Positions 45,182-53,097 of a DNA stretch of 64,000 bases are shown piece after piece. The stretch comes from Luteimicrobium album (GTDB lineage: Bacteria; Actinomycetota; Actinomycetes; Actinomycetales; Cellulomonadaceae), in assembly GCF_030161555.1 (NCBI RefSeq), contig NZ_BSUK01000001.1:868001-932000 (forward strand), read 5' to 3'. A model generated the notes under the pieces. It did not search any database, was not told the DNA's origin, and saw only the letters and a list, made by a program, of their open reading frames with translations. Each line of letters begins with the position of its first letter. The first letter of the stretch is position 1. The translations under genes and the position numbers were made by a program.

Positions 45182-45646
45182 TCAGCGCTGGTTCTCGAAG
45201 AACGCGCGCAGCAGCCGGCCGCACTCGTCCTCCCGCACCCCGCCGACCACCTCGACGCGGTGCACGCTGCGCGGGTCGCGCACGACGTCCCACACCGATC
45301 CCGTGGCGCCGGCCTTCGGGTCCCACGCCCCCAGCACGACGCGCGGAACCCGCGCGAGCACGATCGCGCCCGCGCACATCGCGCACGGCTCGAGCGTGAC
45401 GACGAGGGTGCAGCCGTCGAGCCGCCAGCGGCCCAGCGTCGCGGCGGCGGCGCGCAGCGCCAGGACCTCCGCGTGCGCGGTCGGGTCACCGGTCGCCTCG
45501 CGCGCGTTCCGGCCCGCCCCGACGACGGCGCCGCCCGGGTCCACGACGACCGCGCCGACGGGCACGTCCCCGGTCGCCGGGGCGGCGGCTGCCTCGACGA
45601 GCGCGAGGCACATGAGGTCGTCGAAACGTCGCGGGTCGCCGTACAC
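45182..45646 (-). CDS. tadA: tRNA adenosine(34) deaminase-like protein
   Basis: A protein of about 154 residues with the cytidine/deoxycytidylate deaminase zinc site: catalytic [10 protein letters not shown] and the Cys pair in [33 protein letters not shown] is typical of TadA, which converts A34 to inosine in tRNA-Arg. I chose GTG at 45646; a Met codon 11 residues later is an alternative. It is divergent from upp, a common neighbour pairing in actinobacteria. Confidence 0.9.
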   Translation of the reverse strand: MYGDPRRFDDLMCLALVEAAAAPATGDVPVGAVVVDPGGAVVGAGRNAREATGDPTAHAEVLALRAAAATLGRWRLDGCTLVVTLEPCAMCAGAIVLARVPRVVLGAWDPKAGATGSVWDVVRDPRSVHRVEVVGGVREDECGRLLRAFFENQR

Positions 45647-45712
45647 GGTCCCAGCCTCCCAGACGCGCGCAACTCCGCGCCTCGCAGCCCCTGCCGCCGG
45701 TACCGTGGGGGC

Positions 45713-46346
45713 ATGCGCACCATCGTCGTCGACCACCCGCTCGTGGCCCACAAGCTCGCCGTGCTGCGGGACGCGAGCACCCCTCCCCACGTTCCGCAGC
45801 CTGGTCGACGAGCTCGTCACGCTCCTCGCCTACGAGGCGACCCGCGAGGTCCACGTCGAGGCCCGCGAGATCCGGACCCCGGTGGCCGTCACCCAGGGCG
45901 TCTACATCGCCGACCCGCCGCCGCTCATCGTCCCGATCCTCCGCGCCGGCCTCGGCATGCTCGACGGCATGACCCGCATGGTCCCCAAGGCCGAGGTCGG
46001 GTTCCTCGGCATGGTGCGCAACGAGGAGACCCTCCAGGCCACGACGTACGCGAACCGCCTGCCGGACGACCTCACGGGCCGCCAGTGCTTCCTCGTGGAC
46101 CCCATGCTCGCGACCGGCGGCACGCTCGTCGCGGCGATCGACTACCTGCTCGACCTCGGCGCGCGCGACGTCACGGCCGTGTGCCTGCTCGCCGCCCCGG
46201 AGGGCCTGGCCGCGGTCGAGGCCGCCGTGGGCCACCGGGCCGAGGTCACCGTGGTCGTGGCCGCCGTCGACGAGCGTCTCGACGAGCGCGGCTACATCGT
46301 GCCCGGCCTCGGCGACGCCGGAGACCGGCTCTACGGCGTCGTCTGA
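45713..46346 (+). CDS. upp: Uracil phosphoribosyltransferase, one frame break
   Basis: About 211 residues, converting uracil and PRPP to UMP. The N-terminus [20 protein letters not shown] meets [19 protein letters not shown] when one C is added to the C4 run at 45780-45783. Other motifs are [12 protein letters not shown], the PRPP loop [17 protein letters not shown] and the uracil-binding [14 protein letters not shown]. The ATG is 6 bases after TACCGT, so the mRNA is probably leaderless. A break in this normally conserved gene is unlikely to be real. Confidence 0.95.
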
Positions 46347-46363
46347 CCGCATCGGACACGTCA

Positions 46364-46388
46364 CGATGTCTCGCATCGCGAGACATCG
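46364..46388. promoter_or_regulatory. Palindromic site upstream of the poly-Cys leader
   Basis: Arms CGATGTCTCGC and GCGAGACATCG with a 3-base loop. It sits directly upstream of a -35 (TTGGCC, 46400-46405) and a -10 (GACTCT, 46423-46428) that are 17 bases apart. A further half-site-like GTGAGACGT lies in the spacer. This looks like an activator or repressor site, although it may also terminate upp. Confidence 0.6.
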
Positions 46389-46434
46389 GTGCCGACCACT
46401 TGGCCCGCACCGTGAGACGTGCGACTCTGCCTCT

Positions 46435-46518
46435 GTGAACGAGCAGCCGACCCCCGCAGCGCCCCTGAGCGCTGCCGTCGGCATGCCTCGGTGCTACCGC
46501 GTCTGTTGTTGCGCCTGA
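46435..46518 (+). CDS. Poly-cysteine leader peptide (27 aa)
   Basis: GTG at 46435 lies 6 bases after the -10 GACTCT, so translation probably starts at the first base of the message. The peptide ends MPRCYRVCCCA with three consecutive Cys codons (TGT TGT TGC) just before the TGA. In mycobacteria, leaderless ORFs with Cys runs sense cysteine supply and attenuate the genes behind them. A stem-loop (46577-46594) and the winged-helix regulator follow. Small size means translation is not proven. Confidence 0.6.
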   Translation: MNEQPTPAAPLSAAVGMPRCYRVCCCA

Positions 46519-46576
46519 CTCTCGCCTCCGGCGACCCCGCGCACCACGCGTCCGACGACGCACCCAGACGCCCGCC

Positions 46577-46594
46577 CCGGGCCACCAGGCCCGG
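46577..46594 (+). promoter_or_regulatory. Stem-loop ahead of the winged-helix regulator
   Basis: CCGGGCC-ACCA-GGCCCGG forms a 7-bp stem 9 bases before the ribosome-binding site (CGAGG). In the leader context, it could be part of an attenuator that responds to ribosome stalling on the Cys codons. Confidence 0.45.
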
Positions 46595-46614
46595 CCGCAC
46601 CCCGAGGTTCACCC

Positions 46615-47262
46615 ATGACGCTCGTCTCCGACTCCCGTCCCACCACCCAGCGCAGCTCCCGCACCACGCCGCCCGGCTTCGTGCTGTACGTCGGCGTCGA
46701 CCCGCGCACCACTCACCGCAGCGGCGAGCTCGTCGAGCTCGCCGAGACCCTGAGCGAGTTCGCTCGCGAGTGGCTGCCCGACGCGGAGACCTACACGGCC
46801 CTCCGCCTCGCCGACGGCGGCACCCTCGCCCCCGCGCGTCGCCCGCGAACCGACGCGCCCGCGACCGCCCCGGCTCGCCTGCCCCGCGCCGAGCCCGCGC
46901 CCGCGTTCCGACAGGACGACGTGTCGGCGTTCCGCGAACGGCTCGCCCACATCTCGACCGTGCCGCGCCTCGTCATCGACGCCCGGTCCAGGACCGTGAC
47001 GGTCGACGACCGCCCCGTCCACCTCACGTACAAGGAGTTCGAGCTCCTCGTCCACCTCGCCCGGTCGTCGGAGCGGCCCGTCACCCGTGACGAGCTCCTC
47101 GACACCGTGTGGGGCCGCGACGCCGTCCGGGAGGGCACGCGGACCATCGACGTCCACGTCCGCCGGGTCCGCGAGAAGCTCGACATCGGGCACGTCATCA
47201 CGACCGTCCGCGGCGTCGGCTACCGGTTCGCGACGGCCGCGGAGGTCGTCCTGCACGTCTGA
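46615..47262 (+). CDS. Winged-helix (OmpR-type DNA-binding) transcriptional regulator
   Basis: A 215-residue protein without a receiver domain. The N-terminal 115 residues are of unknown fold (FVLYVGVDPRTTHRSGELVELAETLSEFAREWLPD) with a Pro/Ala linker. Residues 120-210 are a Trans_reg_C winged helix: LTYKEFELLVHLARSSERPVTRDELLDTVWG, then TIDVHVRRVREKLDIG and TVRGVGYRF. It binds DNA, but lacks the usual phospho-acceptor, so its signal must enter another way. The poly-Cys leader upstream suggests a link to cysteine or sulfur supply. Confidence 0.85.
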   Translation: MTLVSDSRPTTQRSSRTTPPGFVLYVGVDPRTTHRSGELVELAETLSEFAREWLPDAETYTALRLADGGTLAPARRPRTDAPATAPARLPRAEPAPAFRQDDVSAFRERLAHISTVPRLVIDARSRTVTVDDRPVHLTYKEFELLVHLARSSERPVTRDELLDTVWGRDAVREGTRTIDVHVRRVREKLDIGHVITTVRGVGYRFATAAEVVLHV

Positions 47263-47353
47263 CGACGAGGATCGACCTGGGCATCTCGGTCGACGGTCCT
47301 GGCTTCCCGTCCGGTGCTCGGTCCCTCCCCGCGGTGGTCAGCGCTCTCGGTGC

Positions 47354-50300
47354 TCAGTCCTCGCGCAGCCAGGGCTCCGGCACGCGGAGGAAGTCGGGAA
47401 GACGGTCCACGAAGAGGTTGGCATCGGCTGGTGACAGCAAGGAGAGACGGTACGTCCCCAGCACCCCGTGGACCAGCCGCCAGACGTGACCGTCCGACGT
47501 GACGCGGTCACCCACGCGGTACAAGTCCGGTGACCACCGTGGCACGCACTGCACGCCGTCGACAGGCAGCCTGAACGTCTCACCGGCCGCTCTCACCGTG
47601 TAGACCGCGTCCTGCTCGCCGACCGTCCGTTGGACCTGCGCCGTCGCGCCCGCCTTCACCAGGGCGCCGTCGCCTCCCGAGACCCGGAACCACACGGGGA
47701 CGGAGGACTTGCTGTTCTCGAGCAGGATCGTGACCGGCGCCGACGACTGCTGCGAGCCACGGTCGAACGTGCACTGGCCGACCGATGCGACGGACGCGGC
47801 TGGGTGGGTGCAGTCGGGCGCGTCGTAGGTGGCGTCGGTCGCGGTCGTGAACCCGTCGTGCTGGAAGGTCACGTGCACGGTCCCGCCCTGGACGACGCCG
47901 TGGTGACGGTCTGCCCGGACGGCCACGTCACGCGAGCCGTGCCCGGGCACGCGGACCGACTGACCGTCGACCGTGGCCCACACGTCGTCGGCGGACCCGT
48001 TCGTCAGGGTCACCGTCACGGTCCGGTCGCACTGGGCGACGGCTGTCGCGCCGACGGGCCAGCGCGCCTCCGTGGTGACGCGGACCGCCGCGCTCGACGG
48101 CGCAGCTCCGTGGGCGTCGAACGTCACGCCGACGGTGTCCTGAGCCGCGGCGTCGCGGCGCACGTCGACGGTGAGGTCGAGCCGCAGCGTGGCGGTCTGG
48201 CCGGGCGCGAGCGAGCGGTCGGCGACGACCGAGCGGCCCTCGCCGTGGAAGTCGCCGCCGACGCGGTCCACCGTGTAGCCGGCGGGCAGGTCGAGCCGGG
48301 CGACGACGCCGTACGCCCGGGCGGTCCCGTCGTTCTGGACCGACGCCGACACCGTCACGTGACCGGGGTTGGTCGCGGTCGCGTCCGTGCCGTCGTGCGC
48401 GTCGAGCACCGGCTTGCCGGGGCAGGGGTTCTGGACGTATCGCACGGTGCGCGTCGTCGTCTGCCCGTCGCGGGTGACGGTCACGTCGACCGATGCCCAG
48501 CTCCGGTGCCGGCCGTCGTACCAGCCGTGCTGATGCTGGTAGGTCACGGGGACGTCGACGAGCTGCCCGCCACCGGTGCCGATCTTCTGGGTCACGCCGT
48601 TCGCGATCGCGGTGAACGCCGCGACGGAACCGTTGCCGACGTCGATGGTCAGCGTGCCCTTGCCGGGGCTCTGCCACCCGACGCACTGCACGGCACCGTG
48701 CGCCGTCGCCGTCGCACCCTTCCACGGGATCTCGACGACGAGCTGCTGCGTCGAGGGCACGCTCGGATGCGTCGCGCTCGCGTCGCCCGGGTTCCCGACG
48801 GCGAAGGTCACCTGGAGCGTGCCGGACGCCGCGCCGTCGCGTGTCGTGAGGGCGAGCGGCAACGACGCGGTCCTACCTGCGAGCAGTGGGCCGGTCCGGG
48901 TCCACGTGGCGTCGCCGGTCTTGGTCCAGCCGTCGCCCACCGCGTAGGTCACGCCTGCCGGGACCTGGATCGTCGCCGTCACACCCGTCGCAGCGACCGA
49001 GCCGTTGTTCGTCACGGACGGCGTGAGCGTCGTCGTGTCCGGGTTCGCGAGGGTCACCGACGTGGCGGGCGAGGTCGACGCCAGGTCGGGAGCGCACGGG
49101 TCGGCCCGGTAGCTCACGGCCTGCGCCGGCGAGATGCGGAGAACCCCCGCGACGGTGCGCTGGAACGTGACCGTGAGGCCCTGGTTGCCGCTGCCCGCGT
49201 AGGTGACCGGCACCGAGACGGAGGGCGGCGCGCTCGACACCCCCGCGTCCCCGGCGACGGCGTCGCGCGTCACGGTCGCGGTCGTCGCGACGCTCGAGCC
49301 GTTCGCCACGGGCACCGTGACCGTCGCGCGGCCCACGCTGTCCGGCCCGACGCACTGCAGGGTGGGCGTCCCGGCCGTCGCGCCCTGCCACGGCTGCTCC
49401 ACGGTGAGCCCGGTCGAGACGGCAGGCGTCGTGCTGTCCGCGACGGCGCCGCGTACGGCGAGCGTCGCCTGCCCCGCACCCGCGGGCGCCGTGCCCGAGG
49501 CCCCGCCCGGGCCGTCCGCCACCACGTGCGCGGTGAGCGTCGTCGAGGTGCCGTTCGGCAGCGAGAACCCGGCAGGCACCTGCCAGACCGTCCCTCCGAA
49601 GCCGTCGACCGCCGTCCAGTCGCCGCCGCCGGTGAGGCTGGTGACGTGGACGCCGTCGGGCAGGGACAGGGCGACGGTCCCGCTCGACGGGACGTTCGCG
49701 TCGCCCGTGTTGGTGAGGCCGAACGTGATGTCGCCCTCGCCCGGGTTACCGACTGTGACGGCTGACGGCGCGGAGGGCACCAGGTTCGCGCTGTGGACCG
49801 TCGTGTCCTGGGGAGCCCAGCTGCCCGTCCACGGGGCGGTGTAGCCCTCGGCGGAGATCTGCCAGGCGAACCCGCCGAAGCTGCGCGAGTGCGGCGTCAG
49901 GCTCACCGTCACCCCGACCTTGGCACCCGCGGCGAGCGACGCCAGGTGGCAGCTGACGACGGGACCCGTGGTCGCACCGGAGGGGGTCACGCTGCAGGTT
50001 CCGTCGGGCACGTCGAGGCGGACCACGCCGCCCGTGAGCCCTCCGCCCGCGCCGCCCGTCCCGCCCGGGGCGAGCGAGGCCGCGCCGGCGTCAACCGACC
50101 GCGGGAGCTGCAGCGTCACGTCGACGTCCTGCGCGGCGGTGCCACCGCTGTTCGACGCCGTCAGCGCGACCTGCGTCGCGGAGCCCACCGTGAACGTGGG
50201 CGCGCTGTCCAGGCCGAGCGCGAGGTACGCCGGTGCCGGTGGGGGCGTCGGCGTGAGGGGCGGCGGTGTCGGGAGCGTCGTCGGCTGCGACACGACCGGC

Positions 50301-51604
50301 ACGGTCGGAGCCACCGTCGGGTCGTCGGCCGGGAAAGTGGGCGCGACCGTCGTCGGCGACGTGAGGTCCGGGGTCGCGGGCGCGACCACGGGCGCCGCCG
50401 TCTCCGCGGGAGCGGTCGAGGTCGCCAGCGGCGTCTGGATGGACGGGAGCGGTCCCGCCTCCGGGGATCCACGATGCGAGAAGGCGCCCAGCCCGGCGGC
50501 GACGCCCAGGCCGACGGCGGCCGTGAGGCCGACCGTGACGACCGTCGCCGTGACGGGCGCGGCCGCGAAGAACGCTGCGAGGCCGGTCGCGCCGGCCGTG
50601 GCGGTACCGCCCGCGCCGGCCGCTGCGGCGCCGCCGGTGGCGCTCGCTCCCGAGGCCGCCGCACCCACGCCCGAGCTCGCCGCTGCACCACCTGGACCGA
50701 CGGCGGCACCCCCGGCGCCGGCGCCAGCACCAGCGGCGGAACCCGTGCCCGCGGCCGCTCCGCCCGCCACGCCGGCGCCACCGACCGCACCACCCAGCGG
50801 CCACGCGTGCCCGACGAGCGCCAGCGCACCGGTGCCCAGCACCAGCGGCGCGACGACGCCTCGCATGCCGTGGGCGACGTCACCGAGCTCGAGGACGAGC
50901 GCGCGACAGTCGCCGCAACCACCGAGGTGGGCCTCGACCTGGGCGGTCTCACGCTTGGCCAGCCCGCCGCGGACGTACGAGCCGAGCAGCCCGTTGACGG
51001 TGCGGCAGCCCTCGTCCGCGGACCCGTTGAGGTGCTGCTGCAGGTACGACTGACGCAGCCCCTCGCGGGCGCGGTACGCCAGGGCGGAGACCCCGTTGGC
51101 CGTCAGGCCGAGGAGGGGCGCGATCTGCGCGGGCGTGAGGCTCTCGACCTCCGTGTACCAGAGCACGGCCTGCCAACGCTCCGGCAGCTCGCGGTACGCG
51201 CGCGCGACGACGGACCGCTCGAAGCCCTCGAGCGCCGGCTCCTCGGTCGACGCGGCCAGCCCGAACGAGGACTCGTACATCGCCCAGTCGTCCGTGGGCC
51301 GCTGTCGCCTGCTGCCCTCCGTCAGCCCGTACGAGGTGTGCCGCACGACGGTGAACAGGTAGGCCCGGAACGCGACGTCGGGGCCCCCGCCCGACTGCAG
51401 CACCGACAGGACCTTGGCGAACGCGTCCGAGACGACGTCGTCGGCGTCCGCGGGGCGTGGCACGTACTGCCGCGCGACGGCCGCGGCCGCGGCGCTGTGC
51501 CGTTCCCACAGCTCGCCGTAGGCGTGCTTGTCCCCGGCACGGACTGCCGCGATGAGCTCGGCGTCGCTCGCCGCGCTCGAGGTGCCGGGGTCGAGAGCCG
51601 TCAT
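47354..51604 (-). CDS. Giant ECF sigma factor fused to anti-sigma zinc finger, membrane segment(s) and modular ectodomain (1416 aa)
   Basis: Residues 15-95 are sigma region 2 (YGELWERHSAAAAAVARQYV, DADDVVSDAFAKVLSVL, AFRAYLFTVVRHTSY) and about 130-185 region 4 (YRELPERWQAVLWYTEVE, AQIAPLLGLTANGVSALAYR). A zinc-finger anti-sigma motif follows (Cys200, then HLGGCGDC at 226-233). Hydrophobic segments lie at 250-268 and 341-375 around a Gly/Ala-rich stretch; a Pro/Thr linker (380-455) leads to about 960 residues of repeated CARDB/DUF11-like beta-modules with paired Cys. The C-terminus (LYRVGDRVTSDGHVWRLV) resembles a CBM5/12 carbohydrate-binding motif. I infer a one-piece receptor that senses an external ligand and controls its own sigma domain. 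Usual ECF factors have about 180 residues. Confidence 0.88.
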   Translation of the reverse strand: MTALDPGTSSAASDAELIAAVRAGDKHAYGELWERHSAAAAAVARQYVPRPADADDVVSDAFAKVLSVLQSGGGPDVAFRAYLFTVVRHTSYGLTEGSRRQRPTDDWAMYESSFGLAASTEEPALEGFERSVVARAYRELPERWQAVLWYTEVESLTPAQIAPLLGLTANGVSALAYRAREGLRQSYLQQHLNGSADEGCRTVNGLLGSYVRGGLAKRETAQVEAHLGGCGDCRALVLELGDVAHGMRGVVAPLVLGTGALALVGHAWPLGGAVGGAGVAGGAAAGTGSAAGAGAGAGGAAVGPGGAAASSGVGAAASGASATGGAAAAGAGGTATAGATGLAAFFAAAPVTATVVTVGLTAAVGLGVAAGLGAFSHRGSPEAGPLPSIQTPLATSTAPAETAAPVVAPATPDLTSPTTVAPTFPADDPTVAPTVPVVSQPTTLPTPPPLTPTPPPAPAYLALGLDSAPTFTVGSATQVALTASNSGGTAAQDVDVTLQLPRSVDAGAASLAPGGTGGAGGGLTGGVVRLDVPDGTCSVTPSGATTGPVVSCHLASLAAGAKVGVTVSLTPHSRSFGGFAWQISAEGYTAPWTGSWAPQDTTVHSANLVPSAPSAVTVGNPGEGDITFGLTNTGDANVPSSGTVALSLPDGVHVTSLTGGGDWTAVDGFGGTVWQVPAGFSLPNGTSTTLTAHVVADGPGGASGTAPAGAGQATLAVRGAVADSTTPAVSTGLTVEQPWQGATAGTPTLQCVGPDSVGRATVTVPVANGSSVATTATVTRDAVAGDAGVSSAPPSVSVPVTYAGSGNQGLTVTFQRTVAGVLRISPAQAVSYRADPCAPDLASTSPATSVTLANPDTTTLTPSVTNNGSVAATGVTATIQVPAGVTYAVGDGWTKTGDATWTRTGPLLAGRTASLPLALTTRDGAASGTLQVTFAVGNPGDASATHPSVPSTQQLVVEIPWKGATATAHGAVQCVGWQSPGKGTLTIDVGNGSVAAFTAIANGVTQKIGTGGGQLVDVPVTYQHQHGWYDGRHRSWASVDVTVTRDGQTTTRTVRYVQNPCPGKPVLDAHDGTDATATNPGHVTVSASVQNDGTARAYGVVARLDLPAGYTVDRVGGDFHGEGRSVVADRSLAPGQTATLRLDLTVDVRRDAAAQDTVGVTFDAHGAAPSSAAVRVTTEARWPVGATAVAQCDRTVTVTLTNGSADDVWATVDGQSVRVPGHGSRDVAVRADRHHGVVQGGTVHVTFQHDGFTTATDATYDAPDCTHPAASVASVGQCTFDRGSQQSSAPVTILLENSKSSVPVWFRVSGGDGALVKAGATAQVQRTVGEQDAVYTVRAAGETFRLPVDGVQCVPRWSPDLYRVGDRVTSDGHVWRLVHGVLGTYRLSLLSPADANLFVDRLPDFLRVPEPWLRED

Positions 51605-51782
51605 ACGGGGGTGTTGCTCCAGTCTTCGGACGCCCCCACATCGTAGACTCGCGCGCCCTCGGTAACCATGCCGCGAGCGGGCGAAACACTGAATCGTGAC
51701 CTTGCGCCGCGGCAACCGCCGACGGCCGCGTTTCACCCGCTCGCACCGCGTCATAGATCCGTTCCAGGTCTGTCTCATCTCC
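51605..51782. promoter_or_regulatory. Divergent promoter region between the sigma factor and the GGDEF-like gene
   Basis: On the minus strand, GGTTAC and TACGAT are about 16 bases apart ahead of the sigma gene, and GGAG lies 11 bases before its ATG. On the plus strand, TTCACC and TAGATC (51754-51759) are about 17 bases apart ahead of 51783. Both are modest matches. A shared region suggests joint control, possibly by the sigma factor itself. Confidence 0.4.
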
Positions 51783-52552
51783 ATGACCCACGGACGACTG
51801 CCGCCGCTCGAGGCGCCTGCGCAGCGTCTACGCGACCGCTGGCGGGACGAGAGCCTCGCCGCCGTCTGGCTGCACGACGGCGACTGGTACCACCCTGCCG
51901 TGGATGCCCTCGTCGAGGGGATCGTCGAGCAGCGTGACGTCACCGGCGCCGCGGAGAGACTGGGACGCGCCCGCGCGCAGCTCGGCGTAGGCATCGGCGA
52001 GGCGATGGACGACATCACCTGCCTGTACGCCGTGAACGGGGCCGAGGCCGAGCCCCAGGTGCTGCGGGCGGTGAGCGTCGGGTGGGTCGTCGGGAACGAG
52101 ACGGCCCCCGCTCCGGTCGGCCTGGTGGACCCGTGGTCCGGCCTGCCGACGCTGGACTACCTGCTGCTGAGGCTGCGCGAGACGTACGGCGAGGCGGCAC
52201 GTCAGGGGAAGGACGTGACGACGACGCACGCGCTGGTCGTCGTCGACGTAGCGGTCGACCAGCTCACGAGCTTCCAGCGCCTGGCACGGGCGGCGACCAT
52301 GGGCAAGGTCATGAACGACGTCTTCGGCCACGGCCACCCCATGGCCACCACGACCCAGGGCATCTACGTCTCGCTCGTCTCTCGCGACGGCGTGCTCGGG
52401 TCCACGCTGCGGTCGCTGCGTGCCGAAGTGGACCGCACGGCCGAGGAGCGAGGAGTCTCGTCGATCTTGCGGCGCCCCCGCGCGTATGGGTGGAAGGGCT
52501 ACCACAGTCTGTGGAAGACGTCCCAACCCTCCTGGGTGCCTCCGCGACCTGA
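51783..52552 (+). CDS. Degenerate GGDEF-like protein, partner of the giant sigma factor
   Basis: About 257 residues. The first 120 are helical and unknown (DGDWYHPAVDALVEGIVEQRD, GEAMDDITCLYAVNG). From about 120, VDPWSGLPTLDYLLLRLRETY matches the D-x-LTGLPN start of GGDEF domains and HALVVVDVAVDQLTSFQRL the next strand and helix. Where the GGDEF loop should be, the sequence is MATTTQGIYVSLV, so catalysis is unlikely. The uninterrupted frame would run 205 bases further into the opposite-strand DUF1540 gene; adding one G near 52515 gives a natural end HSLWKDVPTLLGASAT and a stop at 52552. The start lacks a clear ribosome-binding site. Confidence 0.6.
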
Positions 52553-52657
52553 CCGTCGGAGAACGGCGCCCGGCCCCGGCACGACGACGCGCCTCGCGCT
52601 CACCGCGGCCGGCGAGGGTCGCGGGAGCGCGGGGCGCGCTGCTGGGGGTCGGGTCGA

Positions 52658-52966
52658 TCAGCGCGGGTTGAACGTGAGGCAGTCCGCGTGGTCGGCGCTC
52701 GCGGCGCCGGGGCCGACGCGGACGGACGCCGCGCCGCACTCGAGGTGGTCGTTGTGAGTGCAGTCCGTGCGCTGGCAGGCGCCCACGAACGTCATGACCT
52801 TCGGCAGGCCGCCCTTGACGTCGAGCGGGATGAAGGTCGCGCACTCGGCCTCGCCGGAGTCGCGTCCTCCGATGGTGACCGCGGCGGCGTGGCACGCGGT
52901 GTGGTCGTTGTAGGAACAGCCGAGCACGGTGCACTCGGTGACCCGAGGCATCTCCATCGTGGCCAT
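52658..52966 (-). CDS. DUF1540 domain protein (two Cys-rich repeats)
   Basis: A 102-residue protein with two DUF1540 units: TECTVLGCSYNDHTACHAAAVTI with GEAECATF, and GACQRTDCTHNDHLECGAASVRV with HADCLTF. Each has four Cys (plus His) spaced as if to bind a metal. Function unknown in any organism that I know. GGGAG lies just upstream of the ATG. An AT-rich promoter region and a palindrome AAGGCAGGACTGCCTT, reminiscent of DtxR-type sites, lie upstream, which hints at metal control. Confidence 0.85.
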   Translation of the reverse strand: MATMEMPRVTECTVLGCSYNDHTACHAAAVTIGGRDSGEAECATFIPLDVKGGLPKVMTFVGACQRTDCTHNDHLECGAASVRVGPGAASADHADCLTFNPR

Positions 52967-53024
52967 GTCTTCTCCCGGGGTGTGGTCTGGGCGGCTTCCG
53001 CTCCCCACGCTATTCCCCGAAAAT

Positions 53025-53074
53025 ACATTTCGCCACCAAGGCAGGACTGCCTTACCGGTGCTATTGCGAAATGT
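53025..53074. promoter_or_regulatory. Nested palindrome between hspR and the DUF1540 gene
   Basis: Inner perfect palindrome AAGGCAG-GA-CTGCCTT (53038-53053) inside outer arms ACATTTCGC (53025-53033) and GCGAAATGT (53066-53074), in an AT-rich patch. It could end the hspR operon, or be an operator of the DUF1540 gene. The inner part is similar in layout to DtxR/IdeR boxes. Confidence 0.55.
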
Positions 53075-53097
53075 CTTTAGGTCACATTCTGCTTGCG

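Noticed and set aside
51568..51604. Short upstream ORF (MGASEDWSNTPV) whose stop overlaps the sigma factor ATG
   Set aside because: The likely -10 (TACGAT) abuts its GTG, so the start codon would not be in the message; no supporting signal.
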